Source: Gloeotrichia echinulata CP02 (GTDB lineage Bacteria > Cyanobacteriota > Cyanobacteriia > Cyanobacteriales > Nostocaceae). Taken from it: a stretch of DNA of 64,000 bases. The translations under genes and the position numbers were made by a program. The stretch spans positions 310,001 to 374,000 of the forward strand of contig CP051187.1 in assembly GCA_038087035.1 (NCBI GenBank), in the 5' to 3' direction. The notes under the pieces were generated by a model, which was not told where the DNA came from, did no database searches, and worked only from the letters and a program-made list of their open reading frames with translations. Position 1 is the first letter of the stretch, and the number at the start of each line of letters is the position of its first letter. Of this stretch, positions 1-8,355 are shown one piece after another.

Positions 1-501
1 AGCAACAGCAATTTTATAAGCGCTACCTTCATCACCTAAAATATATCCCCAGCCACCAACTCGCTTAATTTCTCCCTGATGATTGCGCCCCAAAACTATC
101 GAACCGGTGCCTGCTGCAGCTACAATGCCTACAGAATGACCAATTCCGCCTACTAAAGCAATCAACGCATCGTTACAAATTACCATATTAGATGGTTGTA
201 ATTGCCAGACAATAGGTATATATTTGTTATTTTGTAAATCTTTTACTAAATTTTTTACTACTTCGATATCTGCTGCACGACCAACGCCAGCTAAACCCAA
301 ACATATCGCTTGAATTTCCCAATGATTTGTATTGACAGCAGCATGAATTGCCGATTGAATTGATTGTAGTGCTGCAGCAATACCGATAGTCTGATAATTA
401 GATGCACCTGCTTCACCACGACTTAATATTTGACGGTTTTCATCCATCAAGACACAAACCGTCTTACTACCGCCGCCATCGATACCTAATACATAACTCA
501 T
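1..501 (-). CDS. BadF/BadG-type ATPase, N-acetylglucosamine kinase-like (3' end beyond window)
   Basis: The first 167 codons of a sugar kinase run off the left edge of the window. The protein starts MSYVLGIDGGGSKT, the phosphate-1 loop of the ASKHA fold. It later has NDALIALVGG and the block AGTGSI...GGWGYILGDEGS, which are typical of bacterial and eukaryotic GlcNAc kinases of the BadF/BadG/BcrA/BcrD family. By family knowledge it would phosphorylate GlcNAc or a related amino sugar in the cytoplasm. The ATG at 501 lies 80 bp after the stop of an AmpG-like transporter on the same strand, so the two probably form an operon for cell-wall amino-sugar salvage (inference). The substrate is not shown by the sequence. 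Confidence 0.85.
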   Translation of the reverse strand, partial: MSYVLGIDGGGSKTVCVLMDENRQILSRGEAGASNYQTIGIAAALQSIQSAIHAAVNTNHWEIQAICLGLAGVGRAADIEVVKNLVKDLQNNKYIPIVWQLQPSNMVICNDALIALVGGIGHSVGIVAAAGTGSIVLGRNHQGEIKRVGGWGYILGDEGSAYKIAVA

Positions 502-580
502 AAACAATTAATGTAGCACCAAAAGAAAGATGGTTTATTTTAATAAATTTTGATGCCTTATATTTTAAATTAGAACTACC

Positions 581-1846
581 TTAACTGGTTGTGCGAGTTG
601 TTTGTGCTTGCAAAGGAATAAAAAACAGAGAAATCATCCCCGGAATAGTGAAAAAACAAACCAAAATAAAGAATACTGGGTAGCCAAAAGCTTTTTGCAG
701 ATAACCACTAATCAAACCTGGTAGCATCATACCTAAAGCCATGATGCCTGTCGATATAGCAAAATGCGAAGTCTTATATTCTCCTTCACAAATATACATC
801 AAATAAACACTAAACGCTGTGAAACCAAAACCATAGCCAAATTGTTCTAAAGAAACCAAAGGATACACTAATGCCAGACTAGGTTTAGTATAAGCGAGAT
901 AAACATAAAATAAATCAGGTAAATTTAATGCTAAAGCCATAGGAAAAATGCATTTTTTTAACCCATACTTAGCAATCACCAAGCCGCCTAAAATGCCGCC
1001 ACAAATCAGGGAAATTACCCCAAAAGTTCCGTAAACTAACCCGACATCCGATGTTGATAAACCCAAGCCGCCTACTTCTGGTTTATCCAATAAAAATAAA
1101 GAAGCTATCTTCACAAGCATCGCCTCGCCAAATCTGTAGAGCAAAATAAAAGCTAAAATCCCTAATATTTTCTCCTGAGCAAAATATGAGCTAATAATTT
1201 CCCAAAAAGGAATCTTTATTTTTTCAGCTTCTGACTGTCGTTGGGTATCTGATTCAGGGATGGGTAAAATTAGGCGATGAAAAATAAAAATTATGGCTAA
1301 AATTAAAGATGATAAACTAATAGCTAGAGTCCAGCTTAAAGGAATATTATTCAGAGATACTTCAAGCTGACCTGCTAAAACCACTAAAATTCCTGAGCAA
1401 AAAATTACAGCAAGTCGATAAAATAGTGAGCGAATACCGACAAAAAATGCTTGTTGTTCTGGACTTAAAGCCAACAAATAGAAGCCATCCGTGGCAATAT
1501 CATAAGTAGCGGAAATAAATGCTCCAATTGTCAAAGCAGCGAGGGAGATAAAAAAGAAATTTGGTAGATGTAACGAAAAAGCTATTAAACCTAAACAACA
1601 GAACATGGCAAATTGGGTGTAGAGTATCCATCTTCTTTTAGTGGAATAAACATCTACAATTGGTCCCCAAAACATTTTAATCACCCAAGGTAGATAGAGA
1701 AAACTTGTCCATAGGGCAATTTGGGCATTATCTACGCCGAGTTTTTTGTAAAAAATCACAGAAACTGTGTTGATAATGACGTAGGGCACACCTGAGGCAA
1801 AGTAGAGGGTGGGAATGTATGTCCAGGGTGAGGGGGGGGTTTTCAT
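581..1846 (-). CDS. MFS transporter, AmpG/PAT-like
   Basis: The 421-residue protein is hydrophobic throughout, with about 12 predicted membrane segments. It has the MFS layout: a short cytoplasmic start (MKTPPSPWTYIPTLYFASG), a charged cytoplasmic loop near residue 65 (STKRRW) and a longer central charged loop near residues 195-210. The pattern near the start (ASGVPY, then WTSFLYLPWVIKMFWGP) resembles the AmpG/PAT branch, which imports muropeptides or acetyl-CoA. The following gene encodes a GlcNAc-kinase-like protein, which supports a role in amino-sugar or muropeptide uptake. Substrate is inferred, not shown. The ATG at 1846 is the only good start. Confidence 0.75.
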   Translation of the reverse strand: MKTPPSPWTYIPTLYFASGVPYVIINTVSVIFYKKLGVDNAQIALWTSFLYLPWVIKMFWGPIVDVYSTKRRWILYTQFAMFCCLGLIAFSLHLPNFFFISLAALTIGAFISATYDIATDGFYLLALSPEQQAFFVGIRSLFYRLAVIFCSGILVVLAGQLEVSLNNIPLSWTLAISLSSLILAIIFIFHRLILPIPESDTQRQSEAEKIKIPFWEIISSYFAQEKILGILAFILLYRFGEAMLVKIASLFLLDKPEVGGLGLSTSDVGLVYGTFGVISLICGGILGGLVIAKYGLKKCIFPMALALNLPDLFYVYLAYTKPSLALVYPLVSLEQFGYGFGFTAFSVYLMYICEGEYKTSHFAISTGIMALGMMLPGLISGYLQKAFGYPVFFILVCFFTIPGMISLFFIPLQAQTTRTTS

Positions 1847-1953
1847 TTTTTCAAGTTGATGAAAAGAGCGAGGGGGTTAGGGCGTGTTTTCAAACTATTT
1901 GTTTAACCGGATAAATTTTTAGATACCCCTAAATCCACACGATATGATACCAG

Positions 1954-1984
1954 CTGTAGGGGCACGGCATTGCCGTGCCCCTAC
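1954..1984. repeat. Palindromic GTAGGGGCACGGC repeat
   Basis: A near-perfect inverted repeat of GTAGGGGCACGGC around a short centre. The same arm recurs at 14851-14914 (inside a MITE), near 14671-14694 (variant) and at 58531-58548. It belongs to the small palindromic repeats scattered between genes in this genome. The rest of 1847-2050 shows no gene. Confidence 0.7.
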
Positions 1985-2050
1985 GCGAAATACACATGTG
2001 TCAGCGTTTTAGTGGTATTGTATAAGACTTTGAAATCGCGGGACTAGCGG

Positions 2051-3046
2051 TCAGTGCGATTTCACCAAGCGAAAACCAATATGTGTCGTTCCTGTATCTG
2101 GTGATTGAGACTCCCTAGCTGCAGGACGATAGCGACTACAATAGTTAGGGGCACACAGATAAGACCCACCTTTAATTACGTGTTTAGCAACTCCTGGCTC
2201 TCTAGGGTCAAAGCTTTCTTTTTTAGACGGACCTGTAGGCTCTAAACTGTGAGCTTTATGGTCGTGACCAGGACGATACCAGTCTGAAGTCCATTCCCAA
2301 ACATTACCAGTAATATCATATAAGCCATAACCATTGGATTGAAAAGACCCTACAGGTGCTGTGCCAATGTAACCATCCGCTTTGGTATTGAAAACAGGAA
2401 ATAATCCTTGCCAAGTATTAGCCTTCTTTTCTGAGTATTGCTCACCCCAACTGTAGGTAGCATCATTGAGTCCACCACGAGCAGCATATTCCCATTGGGC
2501 TTCTGTTGGGAGTGACATATTTGCCCATTGAGCATAGGCTTCAACATCTTCATAGGAAACTTGGACGACGGGATAATTTTCTTTGCCATTGATATTGCTC
2601 CCAGTCCCAAAAGGATGTCGCCAGTCTGCCCCAGGAGTCCACTTCCACCAGCTTAAGTAGCGGATTTTTTTTGCTTCTGGTTCTGACATTTGAAAGACTA
2701 ATGAACCTGGTTTCCTCACATCGTCTGATAAATCGGGAAACTGCTCTTTGGATAGAGGACGCTCTGCTACTGTAATGTAGCCGGTCTCTTTGACGAACTG
2801 AGCAAATTTGGCGTTAGTAACTTCATATTTATCCATACAAAAACTATTAACGGTAATATCTGGGGCAGAATGCTCTGAAGCATAGTGAGCATCTGAACCC
2901 ATGTTAAAAGTTCCACCAGCAATAAACACCATCCCCTCTGGACAGCTATTCTTTGTAGGAGATGCCTTTACTTCTGTGGAAGAACCTAAAAAGAGGCATA
3001 TTGTCAGCAAACTGAGAATCAATGATTTTAACCAAAAAGTTTTCAT
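2051..3046 (-). CDS. Formylglycine-generating enzyme (SUMF1/FGE domain), exported
   Basis: This is a full FGE-sulfatase domain protein (331 residues from the ATG at 3046; an in-frame TTG at 3073 is a weaker start). A signal peptide (MKTFWLKSLILSLLTICLFL...VKA) comes first. Then come CPEGMVFIAGGTFNMGSD, PVVQVSYEDVEAYAQWA, LPTEAQWEYAARGG and GNVWEWTSDW, all FGE hallmarks. Near the C-terminus GGSYLCAPNYCSRYRPAAR carries two cysteines five residues apart. These match the copper-binding pair of true FGEs (Cys336/Cys341 in human FGE), so this is probably a real sulfatase-activating oxidase and not merely a SUMF1-fold relative. FGE converts a sulfatase active-site Cys to formylglycine. No sulfatase lies nearby; a broken HAD gene sits just upstream. 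Confidence 0.88.
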   Translation of the reverse strand: MKTFWLKSLILSLLTICLFLGSSTEVKASPTKNSCPEGMVFIAGGTFNMGSDAHYASEHSAPDITVNSFCMDKYEVTNAKFAQFVKETGYITVAERPLSKEQFPDLSDDVRKPGSLVFQMSEPEAKKIRYLSWWKWTPGADWRHPFGTGSNINGKENYPVVQVSYEDVEAYAQWANMSLPTEAQWEYAARGGLNDATYSWGEQYSEKKANTWQGLFPVFNTKADGYIGTAPVGSFQSNGYGLYDITGNVWEWTSDWYRPGHDHKAHSLEPTGPSKKESFDPREPGVAKHVIKGGSYLCAPNYCSRYRPAARESQSPDTGTTHIGFRLVKSH

Positions 3047-3162
3047 AACAGTTTTTATGTTTAAACAATACAAGCTCTCAACTTAATTGGTTGTAAGGTG
3101 GAGATTTTCCACCCTACTGACTACTGATGGTAGTATTTTAGCTGAATACTAAAATCTATTTT

Positions 3163-3284
3163 AGGACTAATATTTGATTTGGGAAATATACGTAGGTAGG
3201 GCTATGCCTTATACATCAACGTTTTTGTGGGCAATGCCCACCCTACAGGTACTGAGATTTTTTCAAAAATCAAATATGATTACT
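3163..3284. mobile_element. MITE-like element, family D copy 1
   Basis: Imperfect terminal inverted repeats (left arm ...ATATTTGATTTGGGAAAT, right arm ...TTTCAAAAATCAAATAT) enclose a GTAGGTAGGGC.../...GCCCACCCTAC hairpin. A related copy lies at 63214-63307 and shares GAAATATACGTAGG next to the left arm. The right arm overlaps the end of the HAD pseudogene. No transposase is encoded. Confidence 0.55.
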
Positions 3285-3720
3285 TTTGCAAATTGGAGTT
3301 GGTCTTTGTGGGTTTGATTCAAAAATGGTTTTGAAATCGTTTTTCATACTAACCACCTTCCAATTGTCATGCTTGTTAGCTTCTACTAGAGATTCATTAT
3401 CATATACTAGCTCTTCTGGCTTTCGTAGCCTTTTAGGTTTTATGTGCGTGCCTTCGGTATCATTATATTGATATTCCCGTTGACAATCATCGTGATTAAT
3501 CAGCACGATTAAGGATTTGTCCACCCCAACATTGGTGTATTGAAACATTTGTAAATCACCACTAGAGTTACCAACTGCGATGATTGGTCTTTTCCCAATA
3601 TGAAGTTCAATCCCTACTGGTTTACCCTGTTTATCGTTATACTGAGCCAGCATTGCTTTACGAAATAGTTGTCCTCCATGCCCATTGTCCTTAAACTTTG
3701 TTTTGACAAGCGATGCCTGC
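3270..3720 (-). pseudogene. HAD-superfamily phosphatase (SerB-like), C-terminal fragment
   Basis: The reading frame encodes only the last third of a HAD-type hydrolase. The recognisable part runs KPVGIELHIGKRPIIAVGNSSGDLQMFQYT (positions 3530-3640), the motif III/IV region, and then a NHDDCQREYQY segment. The N-terminal DxDxT nucleophile motif and cap are missing, and the first residues of the open frame (to about 3749) come from a palindromic repeat (CTGCCGCAGG). The 3' end runs into a MITE arm. I judge it a decayed gene. HAD proteins of this type often sit near arylsulfatase and FGE genes, so the locus may be the remnant of a sulfatase cluster (inference). Confidence 0.7.
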
Positions 3721-3749
3721 CGCAGGCTAAGTATACGCACATTTACCAA

Positions 3750-4088
3750 TTGCCATAAATATTAATACCAGGTTACATGGTTGGTTTTAGTAAGATCATT
3801 TGCAGCAGTAATGTATTACATTTTGTGTTATGAGACACTGCGTGTAGGTTGCTTCGACCTAGGAGTATGCGGTTTATAAAAACACATATTACTGTCTGTT
3901 GACTATGTGTATATACGTATATTTTGTATACACAAGGAATGAAAAACGTTTAAGCGGTTGACCGGTCAGTGGTCTAGTTGGCGAGCATATACCGATATAA
4001 TAAAGTACCGTTAAACCAGATCTAAACGGTAATCCCAACCTACAATTTTCCTTAACACCACGCGGATTGTAGTATAATAGGCGGATGA
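3750..4088. other. Intergenic, no gene seen; degraded transposon DNA
   Basis: No open frame of note. A promoter-like TTGACT...TATTTT lies at about 3899-3925. The stretch CAACCTACAATTTTCC with following TTAAC at 4036-4056 is the left arm of the family A MITE in reverse, so a truncated copy probably lies here. The region probably includes the lost 5' part of the IS element whose tnpB tail follows. Confidence 0.5.
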
Positions 4089-4466
4089 TATGCCTATGAA
4101 GACCTACGAGTGCGTAATTTACTCAAAAACCATTGTTTGGCTAAGTCAATTGCTGACGCTAGCTGGTATTTATTTCGGCAGTGGATTGAGTATTTTGCAG
4201 GTTTATTTGGAAGGCTAGTGTTCAGCGTGCAACCACATTACACCTCACAAAAATGTTCAAGTTGTGGTGTAATTATGAAAAAGTCTCTATCAACTCGCAC
4301 CCATGTTTGTAGTTGTGGATGCAATTTGCATAGAGATGAAAACGCAGCAATTAATATTTTAAATCTTGCCAGACAAGCTAGGGATGGGCAATCCCGAAGT
4401 AACGCTGTAGGAGTCGGAATCACTGTGCTAGTTGGCGCAAGCCAGCAAGAGCAAATTCTGACGTAG
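4089..4466 (+). pseudogene. TnpB (IS200/IS605) C-terminal remnant
   Basis: Only about the last 125 codons of a TnpB RNA-guided nuclease remain. A stop (4086-4088) lies directly before YEDLRVRNLLKNHCLAKS, which in intact TnpBs follows the RuvC-II glutamate. The rest carries the zinc finger (CSSCG ... CSCGC) and the RuvC-III motif HRDENAAINIL. RuvC-I and -II and the whole N-terminal half are gone, so the protein cannot be active. The right end of the element follows at 4473-4505. Confidence 0.85.
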
Positions 4467-4472
4467 ATTACA

Positions 4473-4505
4473 GAATCCCCGTACCTAATGGTCGGGGAGT
4501 GTCAA
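4473..4505 (+). mobile_element. IS200/IS605 right end (reRNA/omega-RNA 3' hairpin)
   Basis: GAATCCCCG-loop-CGGGGAGTGTCAA. The hairpin followed by a fixed tail directly downstream of tnpB is the classical right end of IS200/IS605 elements. In active elements it forms the 3' scaffold of the guide RNA, and the bases just after it (from 4506) form the guide. Confidence 0.75.
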
Positions 4506-4535
4506 TAGAGTCCTTCCAAACTTAGTTTTCCCAGC

Positions 4536-7500
4536 ATGACCGCAACTATTCCGAATCTCCCCAGTCTCTACGAACCTTTTTCCACAGAAGCCAAATGGCA
4601 AAAATTCTGGGAAGAAAACCAAATTTACAAAGCCGATCCCAACCACACAGGTGAACCCTATTGCATTGTCATCCCACCCCCCAATGTGACCGGTAGTTTA
4701 CACATGGGTCACGCCTTTGAAAGCGCGTTAATTGATGCTCTCGTGCGTTACCACCGGATGCAGGGACGTAATACCCTGTGGTTGCCGGGAACTGACCATG
4801 CTAGTATTGCTGTGCAAGCGATTTTGGAAAAGCAACTCAAAGCTGAGGGTAAAACGCGCTACGATTTAGGGCGTGACCAGTTCCTAGAACGCGCTTGGCA
4901 ATGGAAGGCGGAGTCTGGTGGGACAATTGTGAATCAGTTACGCCGCTTGGGTGTGTCGGTAGACTGGTCGCGGGAACGCTTCACCCTGGATGAGGGTTTA
5001 TCGCAAGCTGTGATTGAAGCATTTATTCGCCTGTATCAGGAAGGCTTAATTTATCGCGGTGAATATTTAGTTAACTGGTGTCCGGCTTCTATGTCAGCGG
5101 TGTCTGATGTGGAAGTGGAAAATCAAGAGGTAAATGGGAATCTTTGGCATTTCCGCTATCCCCTCACTGATGGTTCTGGTTATGTGGAGGTGGCGACGAC
5201 TCGACCAGAAACGATGTTGGGTGATACTGCGGTGGCGGTTAATCCTCATGATGAAAGATATCAGCACCTCGTTGGTAAGACTCTGACTCTACCTATTCAA
5301 CAGCGAGAAATTCCTATTATTGGTGATGAGTTGGTTGACCCGGCTTTTGGTACGGGTTGTGTGAAGGTGACTCCCGCCCATGACCCCAATGATTTTGAAA
5401 TGGGTAAGCGTCACAATTTGCCGTTTATTAATATTATGAATAAGGACGGCACCCTAAACGCTAATGCTGGGGATTTTCAAGGACAAGACCGCTTTGTGGC
5501 GAGAAAGAATGTGGTTGCTCGCTTGGAAGCTGAGGGCTTTTTGGTGAAGGTGGAGGATTATAAGCATACCGTTCCCTACAGCGATCGCGGTAAGGTTCCT
5601 GTTGAACCTCTGCTCTCAACTCAGTGGTTTGTCAATATTCGCCCCCTAGCTGACAAAGGTCTGGAATTCCTCGATAAGCATTCTTCTCCGGAGTTTGTCC
5701 CTGTGCGCTGGACAAAGGTCTATCGTGATTGGTTGGTGAATTTGCGCGATTGGTGTATCTCTCGTCAGTTGTGGTGGGGACACCAAATTCCGGCTTGGTA
5801 CGCGGTTAGTGAAACTGATGGTAAAATTACTGACTCGACGCCGTTTGTGGTCGCAAAGAATGAAGCGGAAGCTTGGAAAAAAGCAATAACACAATTTGGC
5901 GAACATGTCAAGATAGAGCAAGACCCAGATGTGTTGGATACCTGGTTTTCTTCGGGGCTGTGGCCATTTTCGACTTTAGGCTGGCCGGAACAAACCCCAG
6001 ATTTAGCGACTTATTACCCCACTACTACTTTGGTAACAGGTTTTGATATCATCTTTTTCTGGGTTGCCAGAATGACGATGATGGCGGGTCATTTGACCGG
6101 GACTATGCCATTCAAAACGGTTTATATTCATGGCTTGGTGCGGGATGAAAATAATAAAAAGATGTCGAAGTCGGCGAATAATGGTATTGACCCGCTGTTG
6201 CTGATTGCTAAATATGGCACTGATGCGCTGCGCTACACCCTGGTGAAGGAAGTGGCTGGGGCTGGTCAAGATATCCGCTTGGAATATGATCGCAAAAAGG
6301 ATGAATCATCATCGGTGGAGGCTTCCCGCAATTTTGCGAATAAGTTGTGGAATGCTGCCCGATTTGTGATGATGAATTTGGATGGACAAACCCCGCAACA
6401 ATTAGGTCAACCACTCAGCACTGAACTGAGCGATCGCTGGATTATTTCCCGCTATCATCAAGTTGTTAAACAAACGACTTATTCCATCAACAATTACGGT
6501 TTAGGGGAAGCAGCAAAGGGACTTTACGAATTTATTTGGGGTGATTTTTGCGACCAGTATATTGAATTAGTCAAATCTCGTCTGCAGCAAGACGCTGATG
6601 CAGCATCGCGGCGGGTCGCTCAACAAACCCTCGCCTACGTGCTGGAAGGGATTTTAAAATTACTTCATCCCTTTATGCCTCACATTACTGAGGAAATTTG
6701 GCAAACTCTCACCCAACAACCAACAGATTCCCCCCAAACTATATCTTTACAACTCTATCCCCAGGTAGATGACAAACTGATTGATTTGGAATTAGAAGCA
6801 CAGTTTGAATTATTAATTGGCACTATCCGCACAATTCGGAATCTCCGCGCTGAAGCGGAGATTAAGCCAGGGGTGAAGGTGACGGTGAATTTGCAAAGTG
6901 AAAGCGAACAGGAACGCCAAATTTTGAACGCAGGACAAGCATATATTAAAGATTTGGCTAAGGTTGAAACTTTAAGCATTGCGGGTTTAAGCATTGTGGG
7001 TGAGCCAGAAAACAGCCAAACGGCTGCACCTCAAAAATCACTCCAAGGCTGGCAGATAATAGGCTTGATTATTCTGGCAATTGTCTTGATTCGCTTGGCT
7101 TACAATGTGGCGTATACGATTAATGACATTACCTTCTTGGGGAATTTCTTTAAAATCGTTGGTTTTGGTTACACAACTTGGTTTTTGTCCCGTAATTTAT
7201 TGTTAGCTGAGGGTAGACAAAGGTTTTGGGGAAAGTGGTTCGCCCAAAAAACTGACAAGCATCTACCACAACCAGAAGCACAGGAACCTCAAGCAGCCGA
7301 AAATGCGATCGCTGGTGTTGTTGGTACTGTCCAAGTAGTCATTCCCCTCACAGGTGTGGTGGATATCGACGCAGTACGGGCCAAGCTAGAGAAAAGCCTC
7401 ACCAAAGCCGAAGCCGAGGTTAACTCTCTCAGCGGAAGGTTAAGTAATCCTAATTTTGTGGATAAAGCTAGACCTGATGTGGTAGATGCAGCACGAGATG

Positions 7501-7562
7501 CTTTAGCAGAAGCCCAGAAACAAGTGGAAATTTTGCGCTTACGCCTTCAGGATCTGCCGTAG
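4536..7562 (+). CDS. valS: Valyl-tRNA synthetase with membrane-anchoring CAAD domain
   Basis: A class I aminoacyl-tRNA synthetase of 1008 residues that attaches valine to tRNA-Val. Visible are PPPNVTGSLHMGH (HIGH motif, residues 55-58), the CP1 editing domain (ATTRPETMLGDTAVAV), GTDALRYTL, and KMSKS at residues 542-546. After the anticodon-binding domain an insertion at about residues 840-910 has two hydrophobic helices (IIGLIILAIVLIRLAY and FFKIVGFGYTTWFLSRNLL). This is the cyanobacterial CAAD domain, known to anchor some synthetases to thylakoid membranes. The usual C-terminal coiled coil (VDIDAVRAKLEKSL...) follows it. The ATG at 4536 begins right after the tnpB relic. Confidence 0.97.
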   Translation: MTATIPNLPSLYEPFSTEAKWQKFWEENQIYKADPNHTGEPYCIVIPPPNVTGSLHMGHAFESALIDALVRYHRMQGRNTLWLPGTDHASIAVQAILEKQLKAEGKTRYDLGRDQFLERAWQWKAESGGTIVNQLRRLGVSVDWSRERFTLDEGLSQAVIEAFIRLYQEGLIYRGEYLVNWCPASMSAVSDVEVENQEVNGNLWHFRYPLTDGSGYVEVATTRPETMLGDTAVAVNPHDERYQHLVGKTLTLPIQQREIPIIGDELVDPAFGTGCVKVTPAHDPNDFEMGKRHNLPFINIMNKDGTLNANAGDFQGQDRFVARKNVVARLEAEGFLVKVEDYKHTVPYSDRGKVPVEPLLSTQWFVNIRPLADKGLEFLDKHSSPEFVPVRWTKVYRDWLVNLRDWCISRQLWWGHQIPAWYAVSETDGKITDSTPFVVAKNEAEAWKKAITQFGEHVKIEQDPDVLDTWFSSGLWPFSTLGWPEQTPDLATYYPTTTLVTGFDIIFFWVARMTMMAGHLTGTMPFKTVYIHGLVRDENNKKMSKSANNGIDPLLLIAKYGTDALRYTLVKEVAGAGQDIRLEYDRKKDESSSVEASRNFANKLWNAARFVMMNLDGQTPQQLGQPLSTELSDRWIISRYHQVVKQTTYSINNYGLGEAAKGLYEFIWGDFCDQYIELVKSRLQQDADAASRRVAQQTLAYVLEGILKLLHPFMPHITEEIWQTLTQQPTDSPQTISLQLYPQVDDKLIDLELEAQFELLIGTIRTIRNLRAEAEIKPGVKVTVNLQSESEQERQILNAGQAYIKDLAKVETLSIAGLSIVGEPENSQTAAPQKSLQGWQIIGLIILAIVLIRLAYNVAYTINDITFLGNFFKIVGFGYTTWFLSRNLLLAEGRQRFWGKWFAQKTDKHLPQPEAQEPQAAENAIAGVVGTVQVVIPLTGVVDIDAVRAKLEKSLTKAEAEVNSLSGRLSNPNFVDKARPDVVDAARDALAEAQKQVEILRLRLQDLP

Positions 7563-7570
7563 ACTGGGGA

Positions 7571-7690
7571 CACAACGACCGCTCAGTGCATCGCTGGGGA
7601 CACAACGACCGCTCAGTGCATCGCTGGGGAGTGGGGATCATCCATCACCCCAATCCCCTATCCCCAATTCCCAATTCCCAATCCCTATAA
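7571..7690. repeat. 30-bp direct repeat (x2) plus STRR tract
   Basis: Positions 7571-7600 and 7601-7630 are identical 30-mers beginning CACAACGACCGCTCAG. A third copy is at 31341-31370. They are followed by CCCAATCCC-type heptamer repeats. Confidence 0.85.
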
Positions 7691-7726
7691 AGATATTAAA
7701 AATAAAAAATTTTTGTGAATTTTTAA

Positions 7727-8191
7727 TTGAAAATTTTTAATTGGAGCAAAGCGAGACTCATGAGATATCTGGCTCAAGTGCATAAAAACGAATTTTTAGA
7801 GCAGTACCAGTTGCGCTTGTTGGCACGTCAAGAAGCTGATAACCTGTGGGCAATTATTCCAGAAGAGGCGTTTATTCTCTTGGGAAAAGGAAAAACGATG
7901 AGCGAAAAATTGCTTGTGTTAGTTGAGCTTTCACCCACAGGTGATATCAAAAAATTAGAAGATGCTACTAACTGGGTACTACATTTAGTCCAAGGCTACC
8001 TCAGTACTGGTATGACACCGGAATTATTGCAACAGGAAGTAGAGCGAGCGGAACATTGGCGACAATCTTTGACGTTACAAAACCAAGACTTGGCGCGTCG
8101 TTCCCTAGAACTGGAAGCCCGTCGTGAACAAATTCAATCTTTAGAAGAAAGTATGAAAAAGGAAAAACATGGTAACAACAAAGATGAGTGA
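7727..8191 (+). CDS. Hypothetical protein with C-terminal coiled coil
   Basis: A 154-residue protein I do not recognise by name. The first 95 residues look like a compact alpha/beta domain (EADNLWAIIPEEAFILLGKG, SEKLLVLVELSPTGDIKKLEDATNWVLHLV). The rest (from about 105) is strongly charged and helical (LLQQEVERAEHWRQSL...LELEARREQIQSLEESMKKEKH), a probable coiled coil that could mediate oligomerisation. The frame opens with TTG at 7727; an in-frame ATG at 7760 is an alternative start. It is on the same strand as valS, 164 bp downstream, separated by repeats. Confidence 0.65.
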   Translation: MKIFNWSKARLMRYLAQVHKNEFLEQYQLRLLARQEADNLWAIIPEEAFILLGKGKTMSEKLLVLVELSPTGDIKKLEDATNWVLHLVQGYLSTGMTPELLQQEVERAEHWRQSLTLQNQDLARRSLELEARREQIQSLEESMKKEKHGNNKDE

Positions 8192-8227
8192 ATCAATTTT
8201 GGATTTTAGCCACCTGGGGATGGAGTT

Positions 8228-8326
8228 TTAGGGCATGGTTCATTAGGTATGGGGGAGCCACTGCTCGACTAGGGTTCCCCCGCTTGTTGCAAGTGGCGTC
8301 ATGGCAAAGATTCACCAATGCCCTAT
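8228..8326. repeat. Palindromic repeat cluster at kinase 3' end
   Basis: An imperfect inverted repeat (AGGGCATGGTTCATTAGG and its partner near 8308-8326) surrounds GGGGGAGCC...GGTTCCCCC and CCACTGC...GCAAGTGG stems. It lies just after the stop of the Ser/Thr kinase gene and may have caused the kinase's truncated tail. Confidence 0.5.
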
Positions 8327-8355
8327 GCAGTATTGATAATGAAGCATCTCGTAGC

